Source: Azospirillum lipoferum 4B
GTDB taxonomy: Bacteria > Pseudomonadota > Alphaproteobacteria > Azospirillales > Azospirillaceae
Reading direction: 5' to 3'
Length of the DNA: 64,000 bases
Assembly: GCF_000283655.1 (NCBI RefSeq)
Contig: NC_016587.1
Location: 310,001 to 374,000, forward strand
Below the pieces are notes generated by a model that was not told where the DNA came from, did not search any database, and saw only the letters and a list, made by a program, of their open reading frames with translations. The first letter of the stretch is position 1. Every line of letters begins with the position of its first letter. The position numbers and the translations under genes were made by a program. Below, in pieces: positions 28,929 to 37,196 of this stretch.

Positions 28929-29267
28929 TCAGGCGGCAATCTGGTTGATGCTGCGGCAGCGGTTCTCGAACTCGTCGGAGATGAACTCGGGGCGCTTGTA
29001 ATAGCCCTTGATCCAGCTCGCCAACAGGCAAAGCTCCTCCAGCTTCACCAGCTCGTCCAGCGTCCCTTCGGGGAATCGGATGCCGAAGCTTTCGGAGATG
29101 TATTCCAGAACCTGTTCGATCTGGTCGATCGACAGCTGGATGTCGGTTTCCAGCGTCGCATTCCGGGTCAGCAGAGCTTCGTCCACCCCGTACTCGTCGC
29201 GGATCAGCTTCACGATCCAACGGAACATGTGCATCCAGTTGGATACACCTTCGATCGACTTGCTCAT
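28929..29267 (-). CDS. Acyl-carrier-protein-like protein
   Basis: 112 residues from ATG 29267 (MSKSIEGVSNWMH). The middle resembles an acyl carrier fold: a first helix FRWIVKLIRDEYG, then ATLETDIQLSIDQIEQVLEYI, where Ser in QLSID lies where the phosphopantetheine Ser of DSL normally sits, and the third helix LDELVKLEELCLLASWI. The exact DSL motif is missing, so modification is uncertain. A longer form from ATG 29351 is possible. It resembles DUF1493-type carriers of alphaproteobacteria. Just upstream of the glucosidase gene on the same strand; the link between them is unclear. Confidence 0.6.
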   Translation of the reverse strand: MSKSIEGVSNWMHMFRWIVKLIRDEYGVDEALLTRNATLETDIQLSIDQIEQVLEYISESFGIRFPEGTLDELVKLEELCLLASWIKGYYKRPEFISDEFENRCRSINQIAA

Positions 29268-29363
29268 CGCGACGCTCTGTTCGGGTTGCGCGAAAGGGGT
29301 AGGCGACAGCGACTGTACCCACGGATCGTTAAAGAATATCGCAGCCTCCATTGCGGTCTCTAC

Positions 29364-29388
29364 CCCGCGCGGCAAAAAACCGCGCGGG
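29364..29388. repeat. Perfect inverted repeat in the divergent spacer
   Basis: CCCGCGCGG (29364-29372) pairs with CCGCGCGGG (29380-29388) around CAAAAAA. It lies between the divergent acyl-carrier-like gene and the purine permease gene, so it is not an obvious terminator; it may be an operator or an mRNA leader hairpin. Confidence 0.6.
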
Positions 29389-29533
29389 ATCTGCCACCTG
29401 TACGGGCATTTTCCTGCCGCATATGCCCAAGAACTGCGCAGGAGCGTCGGGAGCCCGCCGAACAAGCGGGGGCGGCGATGCGGCACGGCCCATGCATCGC
29501 GATGCCGCACAACAGGACAGCGAGGCTTGCGCC

Positions 29534-30901
29534 ATGACACGCGCCACCGACAAGACAGCCGCCCATCCCGTCGACGAGGTGCTGCCGCCCTGGCGGCTGC
29601 TGGCGCTGGGTCTGCAGCATGTGCTGGTGATGTATGCCGGGGCCGTCGCGGTGCCGCTGATCATCGGCGGGGCGCTGAAGCTGCCCAAGGACCAGATCGC
29701 CATGCTGATCAACGCCGACCTGTTCGCCTGCGGCGTGGTCACGCTGATCCAGGCGGTGGGGTTCTGGCGCTTCGGCATCCGGCTGCCGATCATGATGGGC
29801 GTCACCTTTGCCGCCGTCGGGCCGATGGTGGCGATGGCGGCCAACCCGTCGCTGGGGCTCCTGGGGATCTATGGCGCGGTGATCGGATCCGGCATCTTCG
29901 CCATGGTGGCGGCGCCGCTGGTCGGCCGGCTGCTGCCTTTGTTCCCCCCGGTGGTGACCGGCAGCGTCATCGCCATCATCGGCATCTCGCTGATGCGGGT
30001 CGGGGTGGGCTGGGCCGGCGGCGGGGTGGGCAACCCGCGCTTCGGCGATCCGGCCTTCCTGGGGGTTGCCGCCTTCGTGCTGGCGACGATCCTGGCGCTG
30101 ATGAAGCATGGCCGCGGATTCGTCCGCAACGTCGCGGTGCTGCTGGGGCTGGTGGCCGGCATGGTGCTGGCGATGGCGCTGGGCATGGTCAATTTCAGCG
30201 GTCTGGCCGAGGCACCGTGGGTGGCGCTGGTCCAGCCCTTCCAATTCGGCCTGCCGGTCTTCGACCCCATCGCCATCCTGACCATGTCGCTGGTGATGAT
30301 CGTGGTGATGATCGAGTCGACCGGCATGTTCCTGGCCGTCGGCGACATGGTCGGCCGCCCGGTGACGCAGGAGGATCTGGTCCGCGGCCTGCGCACCGAC
30401 GGGCTGGGCACGCTGATCGGCGGCGTCTTCAACACCTTTCCCTACACCTCCTTCTCGCAGAATGTCGGGCTGGTCGGGGTGACCGGCGTGCGCAGCCGCT
30501 GGGTCTGCGCGGCTGGCGGGCTGATCCTGCTTCTGCTGGGGCTGCTGCCGAAGCTGGCCCATGTGGTGGCGTCGGTGCCGGCCTTCGTGCTGGGCGGCGC
30601 CGGGCTGGTGATGTTCGGCATGGTGGCGGCGACCGGCGTACGGATCCTGTCGCAGGTCGATTACGCCAACCGGCGCGAGAACCTGATCGTCGTGGCGGTC
30701 AGCGTCGGCGTCGGGCTGATTCCGCTGGTGTCCGACAAGTTCTTTTCGCAGATGCCGGCCTTCCTGTCGCCGCTGCTGCACAGCGGCATCCTGCTGGGCA
30801 CCCTGACGGCGGTGGCGCTGAACTGGTACTTCAACGGCCTGGCGACGGGCGCCCGTGCCCGTCACGACGCCGCCGCCGCGGCGCATGGGGTGGAGGCCTA
30901 G
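29534..30901 (+). CDS. NCS2 family nucleobase:cation symporter, xanthine/urate type
   Basis: 455 residues with about 12-14 membrane helices. Proton-driven uptake of purines. LGLQHVLVMYAGAVAVPLI opens the fold; VMIESTGMFLAVGDMVGRP and NTFPYTSFSQNVGLV carry the substrate-binding Glu and the QN motif of xanthine/urate members. The 3' end is unusual: an insertion element begins at the last base of its TAG stop codon. Likely works with the urate hydroxylase and guanine deaminase genes at 43.8-46.3 kb. Confidence 0.9.
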   Translation: MTRATDKTAAHPVDEVLPPWRLLALGLQHVLVMYAGAVAVPLIIGGALKLPKDQIAMLINADLFACGVVTLIQAVGFWRFGIRLPIMMGVTFAAVGPMVAMAANPSLGLLGIYGAVIGSGIFAMVAAPLVGRLLPLFPPVVTGSVIAIIGISLMRVGVGWAGGGVGNPRFGDPAFLGVAAFVLATILALMKHGRGFVRNVAVLLGLVAGMVLAMALGMVNFSGLAEAPWVALVQPFQFGLPVFDPIAILTMSLVMIVVMIESTGMFLAVGDMVGRPVTQEDLVRGLRTDGLGTLIGGVFNTFPYTSFSQNVGLVGVTGVRSRWVCAAGGLILLLLGLLPKLAHVVASVPAFVLGGAGLVMFGMVAATGVRILSQVDYANRRENLIVVAVSVGVGLIPLVSDKFFSQMPAFLSPLLHSGILLGTLTAVALNWYFNGLATGARARHDAAAAAHGVEA

Positions 30902-31744
30902 GGCGTGTCGTCAGTTATGGGATTCCCAGCGGTAGGAATGCGTGATTCATAGAGGGTCGGCTGACGGGAGGGCCGACGAATGCGACGCTATGCTTTGCGC
31001 GACGATCAGTGGGAGCGGGTCCAGGATTTTCTGCCGGGGCGGGTAGGCCATGTCGGGGGGACGGCGAAGGACAACCGCCTGTTCGTCGAGGCGGTGCTGT
31101 ACCGTTACCGGGCTGGCATTCCCTGGCGCGACCTGCCCACCCGGTTCGGGGATTGGAAGAACACCCACCGCCGCTACCGCCGCTGGTGCGAGAGCGGGGT
31201 GTTCGAGCGCCTTTTCAAAGCCCTGGCCGAGGACAGCGACAACGAGTACATGATGCTCGACGCGACCATCGTCCGCGCCCACCAGCACAGCGCCGGGGCG
31301 CGAAAAAAGGGGGCGCCTGCCAAGCCATCGGCCGATCACGAGGGGGGCTGACGACGAAGATCCATGCCATCGTGGACGCCTTGGGCAACCCGGTGGCGAT
31401 CTCCCTGACCCCCGGTCAGGCCTCTGACTTCAGCCAAGCCGCCCCTCTGCTCGACGCGGTCGAGCCGCAGGCCCTCATCGCCGACAAGGCCTATGATGGC
31501 GACGCCCTGATCGACGCATTGAAGGAGCGCGACATCGTCCCCGTCATCCCGTCCAAGGCTAATCGGCTGATCGCCCGCGATACCGATTTCGCCTTGTACC
31601 GCGAACGTAATCTCGTCGAGCGATTCTTCAACAAGCTGAAGGGCTTCCGAGCCATTGCAACTCGATACGACAAGCTTGCCAGCACTTTCTTGGCGGCTGT
31701 TTACCTCGTGTCGGCTGTCATCTGGCTCAACTGACGACACGCCC
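30901..31744. mobile_element. IS5-family insertion sequence (IS427-like group)
   Basis: 844 bases bounded by 16-base perfect terminal inverted repeats, GGGCGTGTCGTCAGTT at 30901-30916 and its complement at 31729-31744. A TA duplication flanks it (30899-30900 and 31745-31746), giving CTA before and TAG after, as for elements that target CTAG. Contains one two-frame transposase. Ends and transposase appear intact, so the element may still be active. Confidence 0.95.
30980..31734 (+). CDS. IS5-family transposase, two frames joined by -1 frameshift
   Basis: Frame A (30980-31351, 123 codons) begins MRRYALRDDQWERVQDFLPG with the IS5 N-terminal DUF4096 region and the first catalytic Asp in MMLDATIVRAHQHSAGA. 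Frame B, one base back, continues GGLTTKIHAIVDALG, then LIADKAYDGDA (second Asp) and YRERNLVERFFNKLK (Glu with the usual Y-R-x-R-N-x-V-E), ending at 31734. At 31303-31309 the heptamer AAAAAAG is set in frame A as A-AAA-AAG, a classic -1 slippery site, so a fused DDE transposase is produced by programmed frameshifting rather than by mutation. Confidence 0.9.
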
Positions 31745-32688
31745 TAGGACTTCCGCAGCAGCAGGTCCTTGCTTGCCAGCAGCGAGCCGCCGGCGATCAG
31801 GGCGCAGGACACCCAGATGATCGCCGAATTGGCGGCGAGGCCGAACAGGACCAGCAGCAGGGTCGACAGCAGCGGCGCCAGATAGGACAGCGCCCCCAGC
31901 GCCCGGATGTCGCCGTGGCGCACGCCGTAATCCCAGACGAAGAAGGCCGCCCCCACCGGTCCCAGCCCCAACAGCAGCATCGCTCCCCAGCCGGCGGCGG
32001 TCTCCGGCCACACCGTCTGTTCCAGCGCCAGATGGCAGAGCAGCGACAGGATCGCGGTGGCGAGGCAGAAGGCGCTGACGGCGTCGGTCGGCGCCTCGCC
32101 GATCTGGCCCAGCCGGCGGCGCAGCACCGAATAGCCGGCCCAGGTGACGGCGCTGCCCAGGGCCGCGGCATAGCCCGGCAGATGCGCCGGATCGATGGAA
32201 AGCCCGCTCCCCAGGCCGCCGCTTCCGCCGCGGGCGATCAGCAGCGCGGTGCCCGCCAAGCCGGCGACGGCGCCGCCGACATGCCACGCCCGCAGCCGCT
32301 CCCCCGGCAGCAATGCCGAGAACAGCACGATCAGCAGCGGCCACAGATAGTTGATCAGGTTGGCTTCCACTGGCGGCGCCGCCTGCAGCGCCATGAAATA
32401 GAGGAAGTGGAAGCCGAACAGCCCGCCCACCCCCAGCGCCCAGGCGGCGGGCGGCTGGCGGAAATAGCGCAAGGGGTTGTCGCCGCGCAGCGCCGTCCAG
32501 CAACTGCCGACCAGGAAGGCCAGCAGGAAGGAGGTCGCCACCAGCTGGAACGGCGGCACCATCGAGGCCAGCGTCGCCAGCGGGGCCAGTGTCGCCCACA
32601 ACAGGATGGCGATGAAGCCGACCAGCGTCGCGCGGTTGACGGCACGGCGGTCGGACAGGGCGGGGCGGGCGGCAGTTGAGGCGGGCAT
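31744..32688 (-). CDS. EamA (DMT) family exporter, YddG-like
   Basis: 314 residues, ten membrane helices in two EamA repeats (about 20-150 and 165-300). LVGFIAILLWATLAPLATLA at the start and VEANLINYLWPLLIVLFSA with the GERL loop resemble the aromatic amino acid exporter YddG. Substrate is inferred. Its stop codon is completed by the first base inside the adjacent insertion element. Divergent from an AraC-family regulator gene that probably controls it. Confidence 0.8.
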   Translation of the reverse strand: MPASTAARPALSDRRAVNRATLVGFIAILLWATLAPLATLASMVPPFQLVATSFLLAFLVGSCWTALRGDNPLRYFRQPPAAWALGVGGLFGFHFLYFMALQAAPPVEANLINYLWPLLIVLFSALLPGERLRAWHVGGAVAGLAGTALLIARGGSGGLGSGLSIDPAHLPGYAAALGSAVTWAGYSVLRRRLGQIGEAPTDAVSAFCLATAILSLLCHLALEQTVWPETAAGWGAMLLLGLGPVGAAFFVWDYGVRHGDIRALGALSYLAPLLSTLLLVLFGLAANSAIIWVSCALIAGGSLLASKDLLLRKS

Positions 32689-32872
32689 GATGCGGATCGG
32701 TCGGTTGACGCGGAGGGAGCGACCATAGCCGGTGAACGGCAGACTGTCTTGACCGGGGCTCCGGCCGGGATTGACCGATTCTCCGGCGGAAGGGATCCTA
32801 TGTGTGCCTGTACGCTACGGGGCTGACGGCGTAGCATGGCCGCTCCAACCCGTTCCCCAGGAGTCCGACGGC

Positions 32873-33613
32873 GTGGCGTCCCCGCATCGGCCGAGCGTCA
32901 GCACCCGCAGTTACGACGGGTTCGAGCGGCGGCACGCGCATGAGCATCACCAGATCGTCCTGCCCATCGCCGGGACCCTCGACATGGAGGTCGGCGGCGC
33001 TTGCGGGCGGGTGGGCGACGGGCGCGGTGTGCTGGTGGCGGACGGGATGCCGCACAGCTTCCGCAGCGCCGGGACCAACCGCTTCGTCGTGCTGGACGTG
33101 CCGGCCGGCGGGCTGGTGCCGGAGGCCGCGGTACAGGCTTGCGACGCCTTCTTCGCCATCGACACGGCGCTGGATGGATTGGTGCGCTATCTGGCGGCGG
33201 AGGCGTCCGACCGGCCGCTCGATCCGGTGCTGGCTCATCATGCGGCCGGGCTGCTGCTGCGCGCCCTGGAAGCGCGCCGTCCCACCCCCGCCGCGCCGGA
33301 CGATCCGGTGGAGCGGGCCCTGGCCCTGATGGCGGAACGCTGCGAGGAGCCGTTGACGGTGGCTGACCTGGCCGCCGCGGTCGGGCTGGCGCCCAGCCGA
33401 TTCCATGAGCGCTTCCGGGCGCAGACCGGCACCACCCCGGCCCGCCGGCTGGCCGAGCTGCGGCTGGACCGGGCGGAGGCGCTGCTTCGCGCCGGAGATC
33501 TGCCCTTGGCGGACGTGGCATTGTCGGTGGGCTTCTCCGACCAGAGCGCCCTGACCCGCAGCCTGCGCCGCCGCCGCGGCACCACGCCGGGGGCGTTGCG
33601 GAACCGACTCTAG
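32873..33613 (+). CDS. AraC-family transcriptional regulator with cupin sensor domain
   Basis: 246 residues. N-terminal cupin (HAHEHHQIVLPIAGTLDMEVGG, about 20-105) and a C-terminal double helix-turn-helix (about 150-245: LTVADLAAAVGLAPSRFHERFR and LADVALSVGFSDQSALTRSLRR). GTG 32873 is chosen since AGGAG lies nine bases before; a longer frame from TTG 32771 adds 34 unconserved residues. Divergent from the EamA exporter, 184 bases away, so exporter control is likely. Ends overlapping the convergent hydrolase gene by four bases. Confidence 0.8.
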   Translation: MASPHRPSVSTRSYDGFERRHAHEHHQIVLPIAGTLDMEVGGACGRVGDGRGVLVADGMPHSFRSAGTNRFVVLDVPAGGLVPEAAVQACDAFFAIDTALDGLVRYLAAEASDRPLDPVLAHHAAGLLLRALEARRPTPAAPDDPVERALALMAERCEEPLTVADLAAAVGLAPSRFHERFRAQTGTTPARRLAELRLDRAEALLRAGDLPLADVALSVGFSDQSALTRSLRRRRGTTPGALRNRL

Positions 33614-34299
33614 ACCGCGGCGCGCGCCGCCTCGACGATCACCGCCGCAACGGCGTCCGGGTGCGACAGGTGGGGGGCGTGGCCGCTCTCGACCTCGACG
33701 GTGCGGGCGCCGATGCGCCCGGCGGTGGCGCGCAGGAAGTCCGGCGGCAGCATGCGGTCCTGGGTGGCGACGATGTACCAGGCGGGCTTTGCCTTCCAGG
33801 CGGCGGCGGAAACCCTGGTGGCGAAGCAGGCGGCTGCCACCGGCCCCTGGGTTGCGGCCAGCAGGGCGGCCTCTTCCGGTGCCAGATCCTGGGCGAAGTT
33901 GCGGGCCATGCCTTCCGGTGTCAGGGTGAGGAAACGGCCCTTGTCGACCGAGACGCCGGACAGGCCGGCCGATGGCGGGAAGGGCTTCAGCGTATCGTTC
34001 GGCGATTGCCCGGCATCGGGGGCGAAGGCGGCGACATAGACCAGCGCCTTCACCCGCTCCTGATCGCCGATCTGGGTGATGACCGCCCCGCCCCAGGAAT
34101 GGCCGACCAGCAGCACCGGCCCCTTCGTCCGGTCGATGGCGCGCTGGACATGGGCGACATCGTCGTCGAGCGACACCAGCGGGTTCTGCACCGCGACCGC
34201 CGCCAGCCCCTCCGCCTGCAGGCGGGGGATCACCCGGTTCCAGCTGGAGCCGTCGGCGAAGGCGCCGTGAACGAGGATGATGGTCGGGGTGGAACTCAT
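33610..34299 (-). CDS. Alpha/beta hydrolase
   Basis: 229 residues, no signal peptide. IILVHGAFADGSSWNRV forms the oxyanion region, GHSWGGAV holds the nucleophilic Ser, TQDRMLPP the likely acid, and SGHAPHLSHP the His. This subfamily (esterase EstC / salicylate-esterase-like, methylesterase-like) is common in soil bacteria and the substrate is unknown. ATG 34299 used. Confidence 0.85.
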   Translation of the reverse strand: MSSTPTIILVHGAFADGSSWNRVIPRLQAEGLAAVAVQNPLVSLDDDVAHVQRAIDRTKGPVLLVGHSWGGAVITQIGDQERVKALVYVAAFAPDAGQSPNDTLKPFPPSAGLSGVSVDKGRFLTLTPEGMARNFAQDLAPEEAALLAATQGPVAAACFATRVSAAAWKAKPAWYIVATQDRMLPPDFLRATAGRIGARTVEVESGHAPHLSHPDAVAAVIVEAARAAV

Positions 34300-34420
34300 G
34301 GGTCGTTTCTCCCGCTGGCGGTCGGACCCACCAGGGAGAGCATGCGGCCTGCGGCGGCGTCCAGCCGGGGCGGGGGAGTTTTCCTCTTGATGGAATTCCT
34401 CTTGCCGGAAATCCGGGCCG

Positions 34421-35038
34421 TTACTCGGCCGGCTGACGGGCGGTGCGGCGGCCGAAGGTGGCAACGCGATAGGCGTACCAGAGGGCGATGCCCACCGCGA
34501 CGATGTTCGACACCGGGTTCAGCCAGCCGGCGACCTGCTGGTAGCGGTCCTCCAGCAGATAGCCGGCGGTGGCGAGGAAGGTCGTCCAGATTACGGTGCC
34601 GAGGGTGGTGTAGAGAAGGAAGGGAGTCAGTGCCATTCCGGAGACGCCGGCGGGGATCGAGATCAGCGTGCGCACCGCCGGAATCATCCGGCCGATCAGC
34701 ACAGCCCGCCCGCCATGCTCGCGGAAATGGGCGCTCGCCCGGTCCACTTCGTCGGGGGCGATGGTCAGCCAGCGGCCATGGCGTTCCGCCCAGTGCTTCA
34801 GCCGGTCGCTGCCGACCCAGCGGCCGATGACGTACCAGAACAGCGCGCCCGCCAGCGCGCCGGCCGTGCCGGCGGCGACCACCAGGGGCAGGCTCATGTC
34901 CCCTCGCGCGGCGGTGAAGCCGGCCAGCGGCAGGATCAGCTCCGATGGAATGGGCGGAAACAGGTTCTCCGCGAACATCAGCAGCGCCACGCCGAGATAA
35001 CCGGTCTGCTCCACCATCCTCACGATCCAGTCGAACAC
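34421..35038 (-). CDS. DedA family membrane protein
   Basis: 205 residues, VTT domain: FAENLFPPIPSELILPLAGF with the conserved Glu, and GRMIPAVRTLISIPAGVSGM with the conserved Arg pair, then several helices. DedA proteins are linked to undecaprenyl-phosphate or phospholipid translocation and to proton-motive-force homeostasis. AGGAGG lies directly against an ATG at 35044, with no spacing, so the real start is most likely GTG 35038, six bases past the AGGAGG. Confidence 0.85.
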   Translation of the reverse strand: MFDWIVRMVEQTGYLGVALLMFAENLFPPIPSELILPLAGFTAARGDMSLPLVVAAGTAGALAGALFWYVIGRWVGSDRLKHWAERHGRWLTIAPDEVDRASAHFREHGGRAVLIGRMIPAVRTLISIPAGVSGMALTPFLLYTTLGTVIWTTFLATAGYLLEDRYQQVAGWLNPVSNIVAVGIALWYAYRVATFGRRTARQPAE

Positions 35039-35175
35039 ACCCATCCTCCTGTGTCTGCCCGACCGGAGAACACCGGACGGGCCGATTGGTTGCGCCGGGG
35101 GGACTCGCAGTCGCCGCCCGCCCGGCATATGTTCCCCTAGATGATGGTTCCCGGTGCGGATTGAAGAGAGACGGA

Positions 35176-35655
35176 ATGGCGACGATCAAGCTCGACCGGC
35201 ATGAGAAGGGAATTCTGGCGGCCCTGCAGGAGAATGCCCGCCTGACCATGCAGGAGTTGGGCGATACGGTCGGACTGTCTGCCTCCCCCTGCTGGCGCCG
35301 GGTGCGGTCGATGGAGGATATCGGCGTCATCCGCCGCTACACGGTTCAGCTCGACCCGCGCAAGCTGGGGCTCGGCGAATGCGTCTTCGCCCATGTCACG
35401 CTGGAGCGCCACAAGGAGAATGCGGTCGAACAGTTCGAGACCGCCATCGCCGGCATGCCGCAGGTGCTGGAATGCTTCGCCGTCACCGGCGACGCCGACT
35501 ATCTGCTGCGCATCGTCGTGCCGACCACCGAGGATTACGGCCGCTTTCTCAGCGAACGCATCTTCTCCATCCCCGCGGTGTCGCACGTCAAATCGAGCGT
35601 GACCCTGAAGGAGGTCAAGTTCGAGACCCGGCTGCCGCTGGATCATCTGGAATGA
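35176..35655 (+). CDS. Lrp/AsnC family transcriptional regulator
   Basis: 159 residues. N-terminal winged helix (KLDRHEKGILAALQENARLTMQELGDTVGLSASPCWRRV) and C-terminal RAM amino-acid-binding domain (VLECFAVTGDADYLLRIV). Usually controls amino-acid genes in response to an amino acid. Its 3' end overlaps the convergent YcaQ-type gene by 41 bases. Divergent from dedA, which could be a target. Confidence 0.9.
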   Translation: MATIKLDRHEKGILAALQENARLTMQELGDTVGLSASPCWRRVRSMEDIGVIRRYTVQLDPRKLGLGECVFAHVTLERHKENAVEQFETAIAGMPQVLECFAVTGDADYLLRIVVPTTEDYGRFLSERIFSIPAVSHVKSSVTLKEVKFETRLPLDHLE

Positions 35656-36889
35656 TCGAAGCGTCTGCTCCAGTCTGCTGCAAAGCCCCAGCAAGGGCCG
35701 GAGCCAGATCGCTGCCGCCCACCACCGTCACGCGCTCCAGCCCCAGCCAGCCGGCCATCCGGCGCAGTTCCGCCGCCAGGGGCGGGGCGACGGCCTCGGG
35801 GCTGGCGTGGGGTTCGGTGTGGGCGGCCTGGACCAGCAGGGTGCAGGCCTTGCGGTCGGATTTCAGGTCGACGCGGGCGGCGATGCGCTCGTCCATCAGG
35901 AAGGGCAGCACGTAATAGCCATGCTCCCGCTTGTGGGCGGGGGTGTAGATCTCCAGCCGGATGCGGGCGCCGAACAGGCGTTCGGTGCGCTGCCGTTCCC
36001 AGATCAGCGAGTCGAAGGGGGAGAGCAGGGCGCGGGCCGGAGCCTTGCGGGGAATGCGCAGGTCGGGGGTGACGTAGGCGGTGCGCTCCCAGCCCTCCAC
36101 CGTCACCGGCAGCAGTTCCCCGGCCTCCACCAGCTCGGCGATGCGCAGGCGGGTGTCGGCGACCTCCAGCCGGTGGTAATCGCGAAGGTCCCGTTCGGTC
36201 GCCACGCCATGGGCACGGGCGGCGATGCGCAGCAGGGCGCGCTGGGCCTCGGCCTCCTCCGGCGTCGGGGTGTCGAGCACGGCGGCAGGCAGCACCCGCT
36301 CCGGCAAATCGTAGAGCCGTTCGAAGCCGCGCCGTCCGGCGGTGGTGACCAGACCGGCCCAGAACAGGTATTCCAGTGCCCGCTTGCCGTCGCTCCACCC
36401 CCACCAGCCGCCGGCCCCGCGCCCGGCCCCGCTGAGTTCCGAAGCCCCCATCGGTCCGCACGCCGCAACCTCCGCCAGGACGGAGTCGATGTAGGAGCGG
36501 CGCTCGACGGCGAAGCGGGCGAGTTCACCATAGATGCCCTCGCCGCGCTCGGCCCGCGCCATGCGCCAGCGGAACAGCGGCTGCTGCTCCACCGGGATCA
36601 GCGAGGCTTCGTGGCCCCAATATTCGAACAGCGCCCGGCGCTTGCCGCCATAGGCCAGCCGGTCGAGCAGTGCCGCTTCATACGGCCCCAGCCGCGAGAA
36701 GAGCGGCAGGTAATGGGAGCGCACCAGCACATTGACGGAATCGATCTGCACCAGCCCCAGCCGGCCGATCAGGCGCCGGGCATGGCGGGATTCGACCGCG
36801 GTGGCATCGGAAGCGCCGCTGGCGAAGCCCTGTGCCGCGATGGCGATGCGGCGGGCCTCACGCAGGGACAGGCTGTCGAAACGGGGCAT
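35615..36889 (-). CDS. YcaQ/AlkX-type DNA glycosylase (winged-helix)
   Basis: 424 residues of the HTH_42 family, DNA interstrand cross-link glycosylases. The catalytic QxD motif is Q48-I-D50 in GLVQIDSVNVLVRSHYLP, the form found in YcaQ-type enzymes. Further conserved are FEYWGHEASLIP, LLSPFDSLIWERQRTERLFG and KREHGYYVLPFL. ATG 36889 is followed by PRFDSLSLREARR; upstream in-frame codons come from an adjacent repeat. Single gene. Confidence 0.85.
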   Translation of the reverse strand: MPRFDSLSLREARRIAIAAQGFASGASDATAVESRHARRLIGRLGLVQIDSVNVLVRSHYLPLFSRLGPYEAALLDRLAYGGKRRALFEYWGHEASLIPVEQQPLFRWRMARAERGEGIYGELARFAVERRSYIDSVLAEVAACGPMGASELSGAGRGAGGWWGWSDGKRALEYLFWAGLVTTAGRRGFERLYDLPERVLPAAVLDTPTPEEAEAQRALLRIAARAHGVATERDLRDYHRLEVADTRLRIAELVEAGELLPVTVEGWERTAYVTPDLRIPRKAPARALLSPFDSLIWERQRTERLFGARIRLEIYTPAHKREHGYYVLPFLMDERIAARVDLKSDRKACTLLVQAAHTEPHASPEAVAPPLAAELRRMAGWLGLERVTVVGGSDLAPALAGALQQTGADASIIPDDPAAAGSRT

Positions 36890-36902
36890 GGGCAGAACGA
36901 CC

Positions 36903-37051
36903 GTTTGAAGCCCCTCTCCCCTTGCGGGAGAGGGGTTGGGGTGAGGGGTAAGCATACGTACGGCACTGGCACAGAACAGGTTTCCGGCCGGTATGCACCG
37001 GCGCCACCCTCACCCCAACCCCTCTCCCATCGAGGGAGACGGGCTTCAAAC
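36903..37051. repeat. Composite palindromic repeat between ycaQ-type gene and nnrS
   Basis: Outer arms GTTTGAAGCCC (36903-36913) and GGGCTTCAAAC (37041-37051) are exact inverted repeats; inside lie a CTCTCCCCTTGCGGGAGAG hairpin, arms GGGTTGGGGTGAGGG and CCCTCACCCCAACCC, and a unique AT-richer centre. It is a MITE-like long palindrome without coding capacity, related in its CTCTCCC/GGGAGAG units to the repeats at 16.2, 57.6 and 62.0 kb. The whole 307-base spacer 36890-37196 holds this repeat plus the nnrS promoter. Confidence 0.8.
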
Positions 37052-37107
37052 GGGCGCTCCGCAGGCAGGGAACCCTGGGAGGGTGGGGGACGAGCTTGCG
37101 AATGCGT

Positions 37108-37121
37108 TTGATTTTCGTCAA
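37108..37121. promoter_or_regulatory. FNR/NnrR-type operator upstream of nnrS
   Basis: TTGATTTTCGTCAA, a TTGAT-N4-GTCAA dyad with one mismatch from perfect symmetry, lies 75 bases before the nnrS ATG. nnrS genes in Rhodobacter and other denitrifiers are activated by the FNR-family NO sensor NnrR through such boxes. Confidence 0.75.
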
Positions 37122-37196
37122 GGCAGGGGTGGGGTTCCGGGCTCACGCTGGCGGCCGATCCTGCACCGCAGCACCCGTTTTGGGGAGTCCCCGTTC

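Noticed and set aside
30980-31734. Reading the transposase as a frameshifted pseudogene
   Set aside because: The shift is at a perfect A-AAA-AAG slippery heptamer with correct phase, terminal repeats are intact and the DDE residues are present, so it is programmed.
32771-32872. Longer AraC-family start at TTG
   Set aside because: Adds 34 unconserved residues; the GTG at 32873 has a better ribosome site.
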